Assembly (NCBI GenBank): GCA_031272455.1 | Contig: JAISTS010000002.1 | Span: 1-44,331 of the forward strand | Length of the DNA stretch: 44,331 nucleotides | Direction of reading: 5' to 3' | Source of the DNA: Tannerella sp. | Lineage (GTDB): Bacteria; Bacteroidota; Bacteroidia; Bacteroidales; Tannerellaceae | Shown: positions 8,864-18,133 of the stretch, one piece after another | How the letters are laid out: each line of letters begins with the position of its first letter | Position numbering within the stretch: the first letter of the stretch is position 1 | Notes under the pieces: generated by a model | Databases searched by the model: none | Told to the model about the DNA's origin: nothing | Seen by the model: the letters and a program-made list of their open reading frames with translations, nothing else | Position numbers and translations under genes: made by a program

Positions 8864-9139
8864 ATGGATAATTTAGATGAGGTTTTGGTTTTGATGGCGG
8901 TAGGGATGACGACGGTGTTTCTAATCCTGTTGATAGTGATCGGACTTGGCAAGTTGTTGATTTTGATAGTCAACCGCTACATTCCCGAAGCTGTTGGCGT
9001 GTCATCGCCGTCGCCGTTAGTATCGCAAAAGCCATCCGACATTCCTTCGCAGGTGGTCGCGGCGATAGTTGCGGCAGTCAGCATTGCAACCGACGGAAAA
9101 GGCAAAGTCAAATCAATTAAAAGTAACACAGATAAGTAA
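8864..9139 (+). CDS. oadG: OadG-like gamma subunit of sodium-pump decarboxylase
   Basis: 91-aa single-TM protein (VGMTTVFLILLIVIGLGKLLILIVNRY) directly before oadA. Confidence 0.8.
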   Translation: MDNLDEVLVLMAVGMTTVFLILLIVIGLGKLLILIVNRYIPEAVGVSSPSPLVSQKPSDIPSQVVAAIVAAVSIATDGKGKVKSIKSNTDK

Positions 9140-9161
9140 TAATTAAATAGATAGCTTCACA

Positions 9162-11021
9162 ATGAGTCACGAGGTAAAATTTTGTTTGGTATTCAGGGAT
9201 ATGTGGCAGTCAGCCGGAAAATATGTCCCTCGCGTTGACCAGTTGGTACAGGTCGCTCCTGCCATAATTGATATGGGCTGTTTTGCCCGTGTAGAGACGA
9301 ATGGCGGTGGTTTTGAGCAAGTTAATTTGTTGTTCGGCGAAAATCCCAATAAAGCGGTACGCGCCTGGACAAAGCCGTTTCACGATGCCGGCATACAGAC
9401 GCAGATGCTCGACCGTGCGCTTAACGGACTGAGAATGAGTCCCGTTCCTGCCGATGTACGCAAGTTGTTCTACAAGGTAAAAAAAGTTCAGGGAACGGAT
9501 ATCACCCGCACATTCTGCGGGCTGAACGATGTCAGAAATATCATCCCGTCAATCACTTACGCTAAAGATGCCGGTATGATTTCGCAATGCGCCCTGTCGA
9601 TAACACATTCGCCCATTCATACCGTTGAATATTATACTAATATGGCTGTCGAGCTGATAAAAGCCGGAGCTAACGAGATATGTATCAAGGATATGGCAGG
9701 CATCGGACGTCCGTATTCGCTCGGACAGATTGTCGCCAACATCAAAAAGAAATATCCCGACATTCCCATTCAGTATCACAGTCATGCGGGTCCGGGCTTC
9801 AGCGTTGCATCGATACTTGAAGTCTGTCAGGCAGGTTGCGATTATATCGACGTGGGAATGGAACCGCTCTCGTGGGGCACCGGGCATGCCGACCTGCTGA
9901 CCGTACAGGCTATGTTGAAAGATGCCGGCTTCAAGGTGCCGGAAGTCAACATGGAAGCATATATGCGGGTACGCACTCTCGTTCAGGAGTTTATGGACGA
10001 TTTTCTCGGTCTCTACATCAGTCCGCGCAACCGCCTGATGAACTCGTTGCTTATCGCTCCGGGGCTTCCCGGCGGTATGATGGGCAGTTTGATGGCAGAC
10101 CTTGAGACCAATCTCGAATCCATCAATAAGAACCGCAAGAAGAAAGGCGAAAAGGATATGTCGCAGGACGAGCTGCTGATCAAGCTGTTCGACGAGGTGG
10201 CATACGTCTGGCCCCGCGTCGGCTATCCGCCGCTCGTTACACCTTTCAGTCAGTATGTCAAGAACTTAGCGCTTATGAACGTAACTCAGATGCTCAAAGG
10301 CAAGGAGCGCTGGAGCATCATCGCCGACGATATTTGGGATATGCTGCTCGGCAAAGCCGGACGTCTGCCCGGCAAGTTGGCGCCCGAACTGATTGAGAAG
10401 GCTCAGGAAGAAAACCGCGTCTTCTTCGAGGGCAATCCGCAAGACAACTATCCCGATGCGCTGGATAAATATCGCGCCCTGATGAAGGAAAAGCATTGGG
10501 ACACAGGCGAAAACGACGAAGAGCTGTTTGAATATGCCATGCATCCGGCGCAGTATGAAGCATATCGTTCCGGCAAAGCCAAAGCCGATTTCACGGCTGA
10601 CGTCGCCAAGCGCATCGAAGAGAAAAATGCGGCTAACAATCTGCCACAAAAGCCTCAATCACTGTCGGTTGACGTTGATGGCAAACTCTACAAAGTCGTG
10701 GTTTCGTTTGGTAACTCGACCGTAACGGACGAGCCGAAAGAGAAAGAAGAGGAAAAGAAAGTCGAAAGTGCGCCGATTGTGGCAGGCGAGGGTGAACCGC
10801 TGCTTGCACCGCTCGAAGGCAAGTTTTTCCTTGTCAAGAACGCATCGGATACGCCTGTAAAAGAGGGCGATACGGTAGTCAAAGGTCAAACCGTATGCTA
10901 TATCGAGGCGATGAAAGTTTACAATGCCGTAGCTGCCGAAAAAGACGGCGTCATTACGCAAATATGTCTGAAACAGGGCGATTCCGTCGAGGAAGATAAA
11001 CCACTGATGATGATTAAATAA
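9162..11021 (+). CDS. oadA: Oxaloacetate decarboxylase alpha subunit / pyruvate carboxylase subunit B-like carboxyltransferase with biotinyl domain
   Basis: FRDMWQSAGKYVPRVDQ, HSHAGPGFSVAS and biotin-attachment motif IEAMKVYN near the C-terminus. Confidence 0.88.
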   Translation: MSHEVKFCLVFRDMWQSAGKYVPRVDQLVQVAPAIIDMGCFARVETNGGGFEQVNLLFGENPNKAVRAWTKPFHDAGIQTQMLDRALNGLRMSPVPADVRKLFYKVKKVQGTDITRTFCGLNDVRNIIPSITYAKDAGMISQCALSITHSPIHTVEYYTNMAVELIKAGANEICIKDMAGIGRPYSLGQIVANIKKKYPDIPIQYHSHAGPGFSVASILEVCQAGCDYIDVGMEPLSWGTGHADLLTVQAMLKDAGFKVPEVNMEAYMRVRTLVQEFMDDFLGLYISPRNRLMNSLLIAPGLPGGMMGSLMADLETNLESINKNRKKKGEKDMSQDELLIKLFDEVAYVWPRVGYPPLVTPFSQYVKNLALMNVTQMLKGKERWSIIADDIWDMLLGKAGRLPGKLAPELIEKAQEENRVFFEGNPQDNYPDALDKYRALMKEKHWDTGENDEELFEYAMHPAQYEAYRSGKAKADFTADVAKRIEEKNAANNLPQKPQSLSVDVDGKLYKVVVSFGNSTVTDEPKEKEEEKKVESAPIVAGEGEPLLAPLEGKFFLVKNASDTPVKEGDTVVKGQTVCYIEAMKVYNAVAAEKDGVITQICLKQGDSVEEDKPLMMIK

Positions 11022-11031
11022 GGACGCGGGA

Positions 11032-12267
11032 ATGAACGAGATATTTCAAAACCTGTACAGTATGACGGCTTTCAGCAATATCATTGCCGAGCCGCAGATA
11101 TTAATAATGTACGCGCTGGCGTTCACGCTGCTCTACCTCGGCATAGTGAAGGAATATGAGCCTTTGTTGCTGATTCCCATAGCGTTTGGCGTGCTGATAG
11201 CCAATTTCCCCGGTGGCGATATGGGCGTGATACAAGCCGATGAGCACGGGATGGTGATGGTGAACGGTATCGAAAAAAACATCTGGGATATGCCGTTGCA
11301 CGACATTGCCCACGAGCTGGGGCTGATGAATTTCATCTATTATATGCTGATTAAGACGGGCTTCCTGCCGCCAATCATCTTTATGGGCGTCGGGGCGCTG
11401 ACCGATTTCGGTCCGATGTTGCGCAACCTGAGGCTGTCCATCTTTGGCGCTGCCGCCCAGTTGGGCATCTTCACGGTGCTGATAGCTGCTGTCCTGATGG
11501 GCTTCACGCCGAAAGAAGCGGCTTCGCTTGGCATTATCGGGGGCGCCGACGGTCCGACAGCTATCTTCACGACGATAAAATTAGCGCCACATCTGCTGGG
11601 AGCTATCGCCATCGCTGCATATTCGTATATGGCGCTTGTGCCTGTAATTATTCCGCTCGTTACCAAGCTGTTATGCACAAAACGAGAATTAAGCATCAAT
11701 ATGAAGGAAGAAGAGCGTAAAGCGGGCGGAGCTGTGGAAATCAAGAATTTGCGAGCGCTGAAGATCATTTTCCCGATAGCTGTAACTACGATTGTAGCTC
11801 TGTTTGTACCGACGGCAGTGCCGCTTGTCGGGATGTTGATGTTCGGCAATCTTGTAAAGGAAATCGGCTCAAACACATCGCGCCTGCTTGATGCGGCAGC
11901 CAACAGCATAATGAACGCCGCCACTATCTTCCTCGGACTGTCGGTCGGCGCCACAATGACTGCCGAAGCATTCCTTAATTTTCAGACAATTGGCATTGTG
12001 ATAGGCGGATTTCTTGCCTTTGCGCTGTCGATTTCGGGCGGTATCCTGTTTGTGAAACTCGTAAACCTGTTTTCTACGCAGAAAATCAATCCGTTAGTTG
12101 GCGCAACGGGCTTAAGCGCCGTGCCGATGGCTTCGCGCGTCGCCAACGAAATAGCCCTGAAGTACGACCCCAAAAATCATGTGCTTCAGTATTGTATGTC
12201 GAGCAACATCTCCGGCGTAATCGGTTCTGCCGTAGCTGCAGGAGTACTTATTTCTTTCTTGGGATGA
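11032..12267 (+). CDS. oadB: Sodium ion-translocating decarboxylase beta subunit
   Basis: 411-aa polytopic protein with MGVGALTDFGPMLRN, GIIGGADGPTAIF and NPLVGATGLSAVPMASRVAN motifs. Confidence 0.92.
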   Translation: MNEIFQNLYSMTAFSNIIAEPQILIMYALAFTLLYLGIVKEYEPLLLIPIAFGVLIANFPGGDMGVIQADEHGMVMVNGIEKNIWDMPLHDIAHELGLMNFIYYMLIKTGFLPPIIFMGVGALTDFGPMLRNLRLSIFGAAAQLGIFTVLIAAVLMGFTPKEAASLGIIGGADGPTAIFTTIKLAPHLLGAIAIAAYSYMALVPVIIPLVTKLLCTKRELSINMKEEERKAGGAVEIKNLRALKIIFPIAVTTIVALFVPTAVPLVGMLMFGNLVKEIGSNTSRLLDAAANSIMNAATIFLGLSVGATMTAEAFLNFQTIGIVIGGFLAFALSISGGILFVKLVNLFSTQKINPLVGATGLSAVPMASRVANEIALKYDPKNHVLQYCMSSNISGVIGSAVAAGVLISFLG

Positions 12268-13649
12268 AACGCAAGAAACAGTTCAGCCTGCTGTTTGCCG
12301 TCGTTTTGGCATTTGGGATTTGCACTGCCGACGCCGACCCAAGCTACTGTTTTCGTATCTATCTGAAAGACAAAGGAGTAACAGATGCATCGCTTGCCGA
12401 CCCTTCGCAATTTCTTTCCGCCGAAGCTATAGCGCGACGCGAAAAGAGGCTGACCGACATCACATTAACCGACGTCCCGATAGCTGCCTCGCAAATCGCC
12501 GCCATAGCAGCTGAAAATGTACGCATAGTTACGCAAAGCAAATGGATGGGAACGGTTGTTGTTGAAAGCTCTGACAGTCTGATATTCAATAGATTAAAAG
12601 CGCTACCGACAGTTGATTCCGTGTTGCTTGTCTGGCGCGGCGAAGACAGGCTGAAAAGCCGCAACTGCACCGAAAACACTGTGCAGCTGACACCTTCTTC
12701 CGAAAAAATGTCCGACGACTACGGATACAGCCGCGAACAAATCGAGATGCTTAACGGCATCAGGCTGCACGACCTCGGCAAGCGCGGACAGGGAATGAGG
12801 ATAGCCGTTATCGACGCGGGATTTCTGAATGTCAATAAGATAGCAGCTTTTTCATCGTTAAATCTTATCGGGACGCACAATGTTGTCTTTCCCGACGGCG
12901 ACGTTTATTGCGACGACGAGCACGGCACCAAAGTGCTGTCGTGCCTTGCCGCCAATCTGCCTGGACTGATGGTCGGGACGGCGCCCGAAGCCTCGTATCT
13001 GCTTATCAAAAGCGAAGACCCGCGAGCCGAATATCCTATTGAGGAAGATTTCTGGGCTGCCGCGCTCGAATATGCTGACAGTGTGGGGGTTGACATCGTC
13101 AGCTCGTCGCTCGGATATAGCAAATTCGACCTCATCGACACCATTTACCGCACTGCCGACCTCGACGGCAAGACGGCGTTTATCTCGCAAGTGGCTGATA
13201 TTGCCGAAGAAAAAGGTATGCTGCTCTTTGTCAGCGCCGGAAACGAGGGCAACCAGACTTGGCAAAAGATAACATTTCCTGCCGATGCAGCTGATATACT
13301 GACAGTTGGCTCTATAAACGGGCAGGGTGAACATTCGTCGTTCAGCTCAACCGGATTTACTGCCGATTTGCGCGTAAAGCCTGATATTGTGGCGCTTGGG
13401 AGCTATACTACTGTGATTGACTCTTCGGGAAATATCGCACATTCTAACGGCACCTCGTTTGCCACGCCGATAGCTGCCGGACTTGGGGCTTGCCTCTGGC
13501 AGGCTTGTTCGTGGCTTAACAACAAGGAAATCATCCAGTTAATCCGATCTACTGCTTCACAGGCTGATCGTCCTGACGTGGAGCAGGGCTATGGTGTTCC
13601 CGATTTTTACAAAGCCTACCAGAAAGAACTCAATGGACCTGTTCAATGA
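12264..13649 (+). CDS. S8 family serine peptidase (subtilase)
   Basis: MRIAVIDAGF (Asp), DDEHGTKVLS (His), NGTSFATPIAAG (Ser). ATG 12264 overlaps the oadB stop (ATGA), so the 12192 start is unlikely. Confidence 0.9.
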   Translation: MKRKKQFSLLFAVVLAFGICTADADPSYCFRIYLKDKGVTDASLADPSQFLSAEAIARREKRLTDITLTDVPIAASQIAAIAAENVRIVTQSKWMGTVVVESSDSLIFNRLKALPTVDSVLLVWRGEDRLKSRNCTENTVQLTPSSEKMSDDYGYSREQIEMLNGIRLHDLGKRGQGMRIAVIDAGFLNVNKIAAFSSLNLIGTHNVVFPDGDVYCDDEHGTKVLSCLAANLPGLMVGTAPEASYLLIKSEDPRAEYPIEEDFWAAALEYADSVGVDIVSSSLGYSKFDLIDTIYRTADLDGKTAFISQVADIAEEKGMLLFVSAGNEGNQTWQKITFPADAADILTVGSINGQGEHSSFSSTGFTADLRVKPDIVALGSYTTVIDSSGNIAHSNGTSFATPIAAGLGACLWQACSWLNNKEIIQLIRSTASQADRPDVEQGYGVPDFYKAYQKELNGPVQ

Positions 13650-14892
13650 CATATCCGAAAAAGATAATCCGCTATCATTAAGCGACTTAAACAGTCGAGT
13701 TGAGATGGCTATTCACGCTTCGTTTCCGGAGACCTGCTGGGTACGGGCTGAAACGAGCGATGTCCGCGTTAACGCTTCATCCGGACATTGCTATTTGGAA
13801 TTTATTGAAAAAGACGAACTTACGGGTCAGTTCACAGCCAAGGCGCGAGGTTCGATCTGGGCGCGGACATTCAAACGACTGCAACCTTATTTTGAAGACA
13901 TCACGGGTCAAGAGTTTAAATCCGGACTTAAAGTGCTCGTGAACGTAACGGTAGAATTTCATCGCGTCTATGGATACAGCCTCACAATCAACGACATAGA
14001 ACCATCTTACACGCTTGGCGACATAATTAAAAAGCGTCTCGAAACGATCAACCGGCTTAAGGCAGACGGCGTTTATGATATGAACCGTGAGTTGCCATTT
14101 CCCGACCTGCCACAGCGGATTGCCGTAATCACTTCGCCTACGGCAGCCGGTTACGAAGACTTCGTTAATCAGCTGATAAATAACGCTTTTAGCTATCAAT
14201 TCTATATCAAACTGTTTCCTGCCGTAATGCAGGGCGACAAGACGGAAGAGTCTGTCATCGAGGCGCTTGGCAATGTCAGTCGCTATACGGAAATGTTTGA
14301 CGTCGTTGTGATTATCCGCGGCGGCGGCTCGGCATCGGAACTTAACTGCTTCGATTCGTATCCTTTAGCATCGCATTGCGCGCAGTTTCCGCTGCCGATA
14401 ATAACCGGAATAGGGCATGAGCGCGACGACACTATCGTCGATATGGTGGCTAATACTCGGATGAAAACGCCAACCGCCGTCGCCGCTTTCCTGATAGAAA
14501 AAATGCACGAGCAGGCAGGAGAATTGGTTGATATTCAGGAATATATTTGCGAGAGAACAGCCGGATTACTGACTGTTTACGACACTCAACTGCGACTGCT
14601 CGCCGCCCGTTTCCCTTCGATGGTAACGCAATTGCTCGAACGCCGTAAAACGCAACTTATCACGCTCAGCAACCAGCTATCAGCCGCCCATCTGCTGATC
14701 GCCAAACAGGATAAAGAACTCGAACTGACAGCTCAATTCCTGAAAATGGCATCGCCCGAATACATCCTGCAACGCGGTTATTCGCTGACTGTCAGAAATG
14801 GACAAATCATAAAACGCGCGGCAGAACTGTCGGCGGGCGACGAAATCGCAATTCGCTATTCTGACGGCGAGCGGGCAGCTGTCATCAAATGA
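13633..14892 (+). CDS. xseA: Exodeoxyribonuclease VII large subunit
   Basis: LSLSDLNSRVEMAIHASFPETCWVRAE..., RIAVITSPTAAGYEDF, VIIRGGGSASEL, TGIGHERDDTIVD. Confidence 0.95.
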   Translation: MDLFNDISEKDNPLSLSDLNSRVEMAIHASFPETCWVRAETSDVRVNASSGHCYLEFIEKDELTGQFTAKARGSIWARTFKRLQPYFEDITGQEFKSGLKVLVNVTVEFHRVYGYSLTINDIEPSYTLGDIIKKRLETINRLKADGVYDMNRELPFPDLPQRIAVITSPTAAGYEDFVNQLINNAFSYQFYIKLFPAVMQGDKTEESVIEALGNVSRYTEMFDVVVIIRGGGSASELNCFDSYPLASHCAQFPLPIITGIGHERDDTIVDMVANTRMKTPTAVAAFLIEKMHEQAGELVDIQEYICERTAGLLTVYDTQLRLLAARFPSMVTQLLERRKTQLITLSNQLSAAHLLIAKQDKELELTAQFLKMASPEYILQRGYSLTVRNGQIIKRAAELSAGDEIAIRYSDGERAAVIK

Positions 14893-14974
14893 ACAAGAAT
14901 GAGAATAAATGTCCGTTTTTTTCGGAAAAAATAAGTAAATTTGTAGCAAGAAACGATTAGCATCAATCAGAATA

Positions 14975-15169
14975 ATGGAAAAGCAAGAATCTTATAATGA
15001 GTCGATTACAAAGCTGCGCGAGATAGTAGCCGACATTGAACAAGGCGAACTCGACGTCGATATCCTTTCGGAAAAGGTCAAGGAAGCCAGCCGCCTGATA
15101 AAAGTTTGCAAGGACAAGCTGTTCAAGGCAGACGAAGAAGTAAAAAAAATACTGGAGGAACTGCAATGA
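14975..15169 (+). CDS. xseB: Exodeoxyribonuclease VII small subunit
   Basis: 64 aa: ESITKLREIVADIEQGELDVDILSEKVKEASRLIKVCKDKLFKADEEVKKILEEL. Confidence 0.92.
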   Translation: MEKQESYNESITKLREIVADIEQGELDVDILSEKVKEASRLIKVCKDKLFKADEEVKKILEELQ

Positions 15170-15846
15170 CGCGCGGCGTAATCATAGTCGCAGGCGGACG
15201 CGGCGTGCGTATGGGCGGCGATTTGCCGAAGCAGTTTATCCCCGTCTGCGGCAAGCCCGTTCTGATGCACACCATCGAGACGTTCAACCGCTGGGATGCG
15301 CAGGCTAAACTCGTCGTCGTATTGCCTGAGGCGCATCGCGAGTACTGGGATATGCTGTGCCGCGAGCTGGATTGCCGGATTGCGCATCAGGTCGTCGCCG
15401 GTGGTGAGACGCGCTTTCATTCCGTACGCAACGGCTTGCGGCAGATGACTGACTGTGAGATTATTGGCGTTCACGACGGTGTACGTCCGTTTGTTTCTGC
15501 CGAAGTCGTCGAGGCTTGTTTTGATATGGCGGAGAGGCGCGGGGCGGTGGCGCCCGTCGTTCCGGTGGAGGAATCTATCCGTTTTTGCGACGGAAGGGGC
15601 AACCACGCCGTTAATCGCGCCGACTACTGCATCGTTCAGACGCCTCAGGTCTTTCGCGCCGAAATCCTGCTTGACGCCTACAACCGCCCTTACACACCCG
15701 ACTTTACCGACGACGCATCGGTAGTCGAAGCGTCGGGCATAACGGTCAGCCTTGTAGAAAGCAATCGCGAAAATATCAAGATCACTTCGCCGGCAGACCT
15801 CGCTGTAGCCGAATACTTAATCGCCAGCAAACGAGACAATTCCTAA
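15166..15846 (+). CDS. ispD: 2-C-methyl-D-erythritol 4-phosphate cytidylyltransferase
   Basis: MTRGVIIVAGGRGVRMGGDLPKQFIPVCGKPVLMHTIETF...; ATGA overlap with the xseB stop at 15166-15169. Confidence 0.93.
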   Translation: MTRGVIIVAGGRGVRMGGDLPKQFIPVCGKPVLMHTIETFNRWDAQAKLVVVLPEAHREYWDMLCRELDCRIAHQVVAGGETRFHSVRNGLRQMTDCEIIGVHDGVRPFVSAEVVEACFDMAERRGAVAPVVPVEESIRFCDGRGNHAVNRADYCIVQTPQVFRAEILLDAYNRPYTPDFTDDASVVEASGITVSLVESNRENIKITSPADLAVAEYLIASKRDNS

Positions 15847-15944
15847 TCCCGCTTACGAACATAATCCTGCAGAGCGGCGACATACTCGTTAAACGCCTCT
15901 ACTCCAATCGGCGTAATCCGGCAAATCGTTTCTGACTTTAACAT
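15843..15944 (-). pseudogene. C-terminal remnant of a winged-helix (HTH_34-like) transcriptional regulator
   Basis: Minus-strand reading MLKSETICRITPIGVEAFNEYVAALQDYVRKRD*, resembling the C-terminal wing/helix of Bacteroidetes winged-helix regulators (CRITPxGxEAFxEYVxAL). An in-frame TAA directly precedes the ATG and no upstream homology is readable. Confidence 0.6.
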
Positions 15945-16036
15945 TTAAACCCTGCATTTTTAACATTTGTTCACATTGCGATTTTAGCATATAAATTTTT
16001 TTTGCAATTAAAGCATCATATTTGCGGGAAAATGAT

Positions 16037-16044
16037 TACCTTTG
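16037..16044 (+). promoter_or_regulatory. Putative -7 element TACCTTTG upstream of rpsA
   Basis: TAnnTTTG match about 67 nt before the start codon; no clear -33 match. Confidence 0.45.
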
Positions 16045-16110
16045 CCGAACTTTTGAGAATTGTAACTGAATGTTTAACTTATTAACTTAAAAACGAGAGT
16101 ATTAACTTTA

Positions 16111-18012
16111 ATGGAAGATTTTAAAAACGTTGTACCCGTAGAGGATTTCAATTGGGATTCATTTGAAAAGGGGGACACGTATGACGAACAAAACAAGGAA
16201 GAGCTTGTAAAAACTTATGACGAGACCTTGAGCACTATGCGCGATAAGGAAGTTGTGATTGGAAAAGTTACGGCTTTGAACAAACGCGAAGTGGTGGTCA
16301 ATATTGGTTTCAAATCCGACGGCGTCGTGCCGATGTCGGAATTTAGATATAATCCTGACCTTAAAATTGGCGACGAGGTTGAGGTTTATATTGAAAATCA
16401 GGAAGATAAAAAGGGACAACTTATCCTTTCACATAAGAAAGCGCGCGCAGCCCGTTCGTGGGACCGCGTAACCGAAGCGCTCGAAACAGACGAAATCATC
16501 AAGGGCTTCGTCAAATGTCGCACTAAGGGCGGTATGATTGTCGATGTATTCGGCATCGAGGCTTTCCTGCCCGGCTCGCAGATCGACGTCAAGCCCATTC
16601 GCGACTACGACGTCTTTGTCGGTAAAACGATGGAATTTAAGATTGTAAAGATCAACAACGACTTCAAGAACGTTGTCGTATCGCACAAGGCGCTAATCGA
16701 AGCCGAACTCGAACTGCAAAAGAAAGAAATCATCTCGCGCCTCGAAAAAGGTCAGGTGCTGGAAGGAACTGTCAAGAACATAACATCTTACGGCGTATTC
16801 ATCGACCTTGGCGGCGTGGATGGACTTATCCATATCACCGATTTGTCGTGGGGTCGCGTTTCGCATCCCGAAGAGATAGTTCATCTCGACGAGAAAGTCA
16901 ATGTCGTTATATTAGATTTCGACGACGAGAAACGCCGCATAGCGCTGGGTCTGAAGCAGTTGACCCCGCACCCGTGGGATGCTTTGGCGAAAGACCTCAA
17001 AGTGGGCGACATCGTTAAAGGCAAAGTCGTCGTTATGGCTGATTACGGTGCATTTATCGAAATCGAGCCGGGCGTCGAAGGACTGATACACGTCTCGGAA
17101 ATGAGCTGGACACAGCATCTCCGCAGCGCTCAGGACTTTATGAAAGTTGGCGACGACGTAGAAGCCGTAATCCTGACATTAGACCGCGACGAGCGCAAGA
17201 TGTCGCTGGGTATCAAGCAATTGAAAGAAGATCCGTGGGTACATATCGAGGATCGTTTCCCGATTGGCTCGCGCCATACTGCCAAAGTGCGTAACTTCAC
17301 CAACTTCGGCGTCTTTGTCGAGCTTGAGGAAGGCGTTGACGGACTGATACATATCTCCGACCTCTCGTGGACGAAGAAAATCAAGCATCCGAGCGAATTT
17401 ACGCACATCGGCGCCGATATTGAAGTACAGGTGCTCGAAATCGACAAGGACAACCGTCGTTTGAGTCTGGGACACAAACAGTTGGAAGACAATCCATGGG
17501 ATGTATTCGAGACGCTGTTCAACGTCGGCTCTATCCACGAAGGCAAAATCATCGACCTGATGGACAAGGGCGCTGTGGTGTCTCTGCCCTACGGAGTTGA
17601 AGGCTTTGCTACGCCGAAACATCTTGTAAAAGAGGACGGTACGACAGCGGCTCTCAACGAAACGCTGCCTTTCAAGGTCATCGAATTTAATAAGGAAGCA
17701 AAACGTATTATCCTGTCTCACAGCCGAGTGTTTGAAGACGAACAGAAACCGGCGAAGAGTACGGAAAAGAAATCATCGAAAACGTCAAAGAAAGATGACA
17801 GCATCGCAACGTCGGCTGTTGAAAAAACGACCCTTGGCGATATCGAGGAACTTGCAGCCCTGAAAGAGAAGATGACGGAAGAGCAGAAACCGAAAGCTCC
17901 GGCAAAACCTAAAGCTAAAAAAGCTGCGGCGCCTGCAAAGGAGGAGACGGAAAAGCCTGCTGAAGAAGCCGTTAAAGCAAGCGAAGAAGAAACATCTGAA
18001 TCACAAAAATAA
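16111..18012 (+). CDS. rpsA: 30S ribosomal protein S1 with multiple S1 domains and Lys/Ala/Glu-rich tail
   Basis: Repeated S1 motifs such as GTVKNITSYGVFIDLGGVDGLIHITDLSW, GKVVVMADYGAFIEIEPGVEGLIHVSEMSW and AKVRNFTNFGVFVELEEGVDGLIHISDLSW. Confidence 0.95.
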   Translation: MEDFKNVVPVEDFNWDSFEKGDTYDEQNKEELVKTYDETLSTMRDKEVVIGKVTALNKREVVVNIGFKSDGVVPMSEFRYNPDLKIGDEVEVYIENQEDKKGQLILSHKKARAARSWDRVTEALETDEIIKGFVKCRTKGGMIVDVFGIEAFLPGSQIDVKPIRDYDVFVGKTMEFKIVKINNDFKNVVVSHKALIEAELELQKKEIISRLEKGQVLEGTVKNITSYGVFIDLGGVDGLIHITDLSWGRVSHPEEIVHLDEKVNVVILDFDDEKRRIALGLKQLTPHPWDALAKDLKVGDIVKGKVVVMADYGAFIEIEPGVEGLIHVSEMSWTQHLRSAQDFMKVGDDVEAVILTLDRDERKMSLGIKQLKEDPWVHIEDRFPIGSRHTAKVRNFTNFGVFVELEEGVDGLIHISDLSWTKKIKHPSEFTHIGADIEVQVLEIDKDNRRLSLGHKQLEDNPWDVFETLFNVGSIHEGKIIDLMDKGAVVSLPYGVEGFATPKHLVKEDGTTAALNETLPFKVIEFNKEAKRIILSHSRVFEDEQKPAKSTEKKSSKTSKKDDSIATSAVEKTTLGDIEELAALKEKMTEEQKPKAPAKPKAKKAAAPAKEETEKPAEEAVKASEEETSESQK

Positions 18013-18072
18013 TTCTTACACCGCATAAATAACTTCTTCTTGTATTATTAATTTGTTTAATTTTTTCATATT

Positions 18073-18111
18073 AAAGCGGAGTAGTCGTGTTGACTCTTCC
18101 GCTTTTTTTTT
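18073..18111 (+). terminator. Rho-independent terminator after rpsA
   Basis: AAAGCGGA (18073-18080) pairs with TCCGCTTT (18098-18105), followed by a T-run. Confidence 0.75.
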
Positions 18112-18133
18112 GCATAGAAATCAAGATGTTAAG

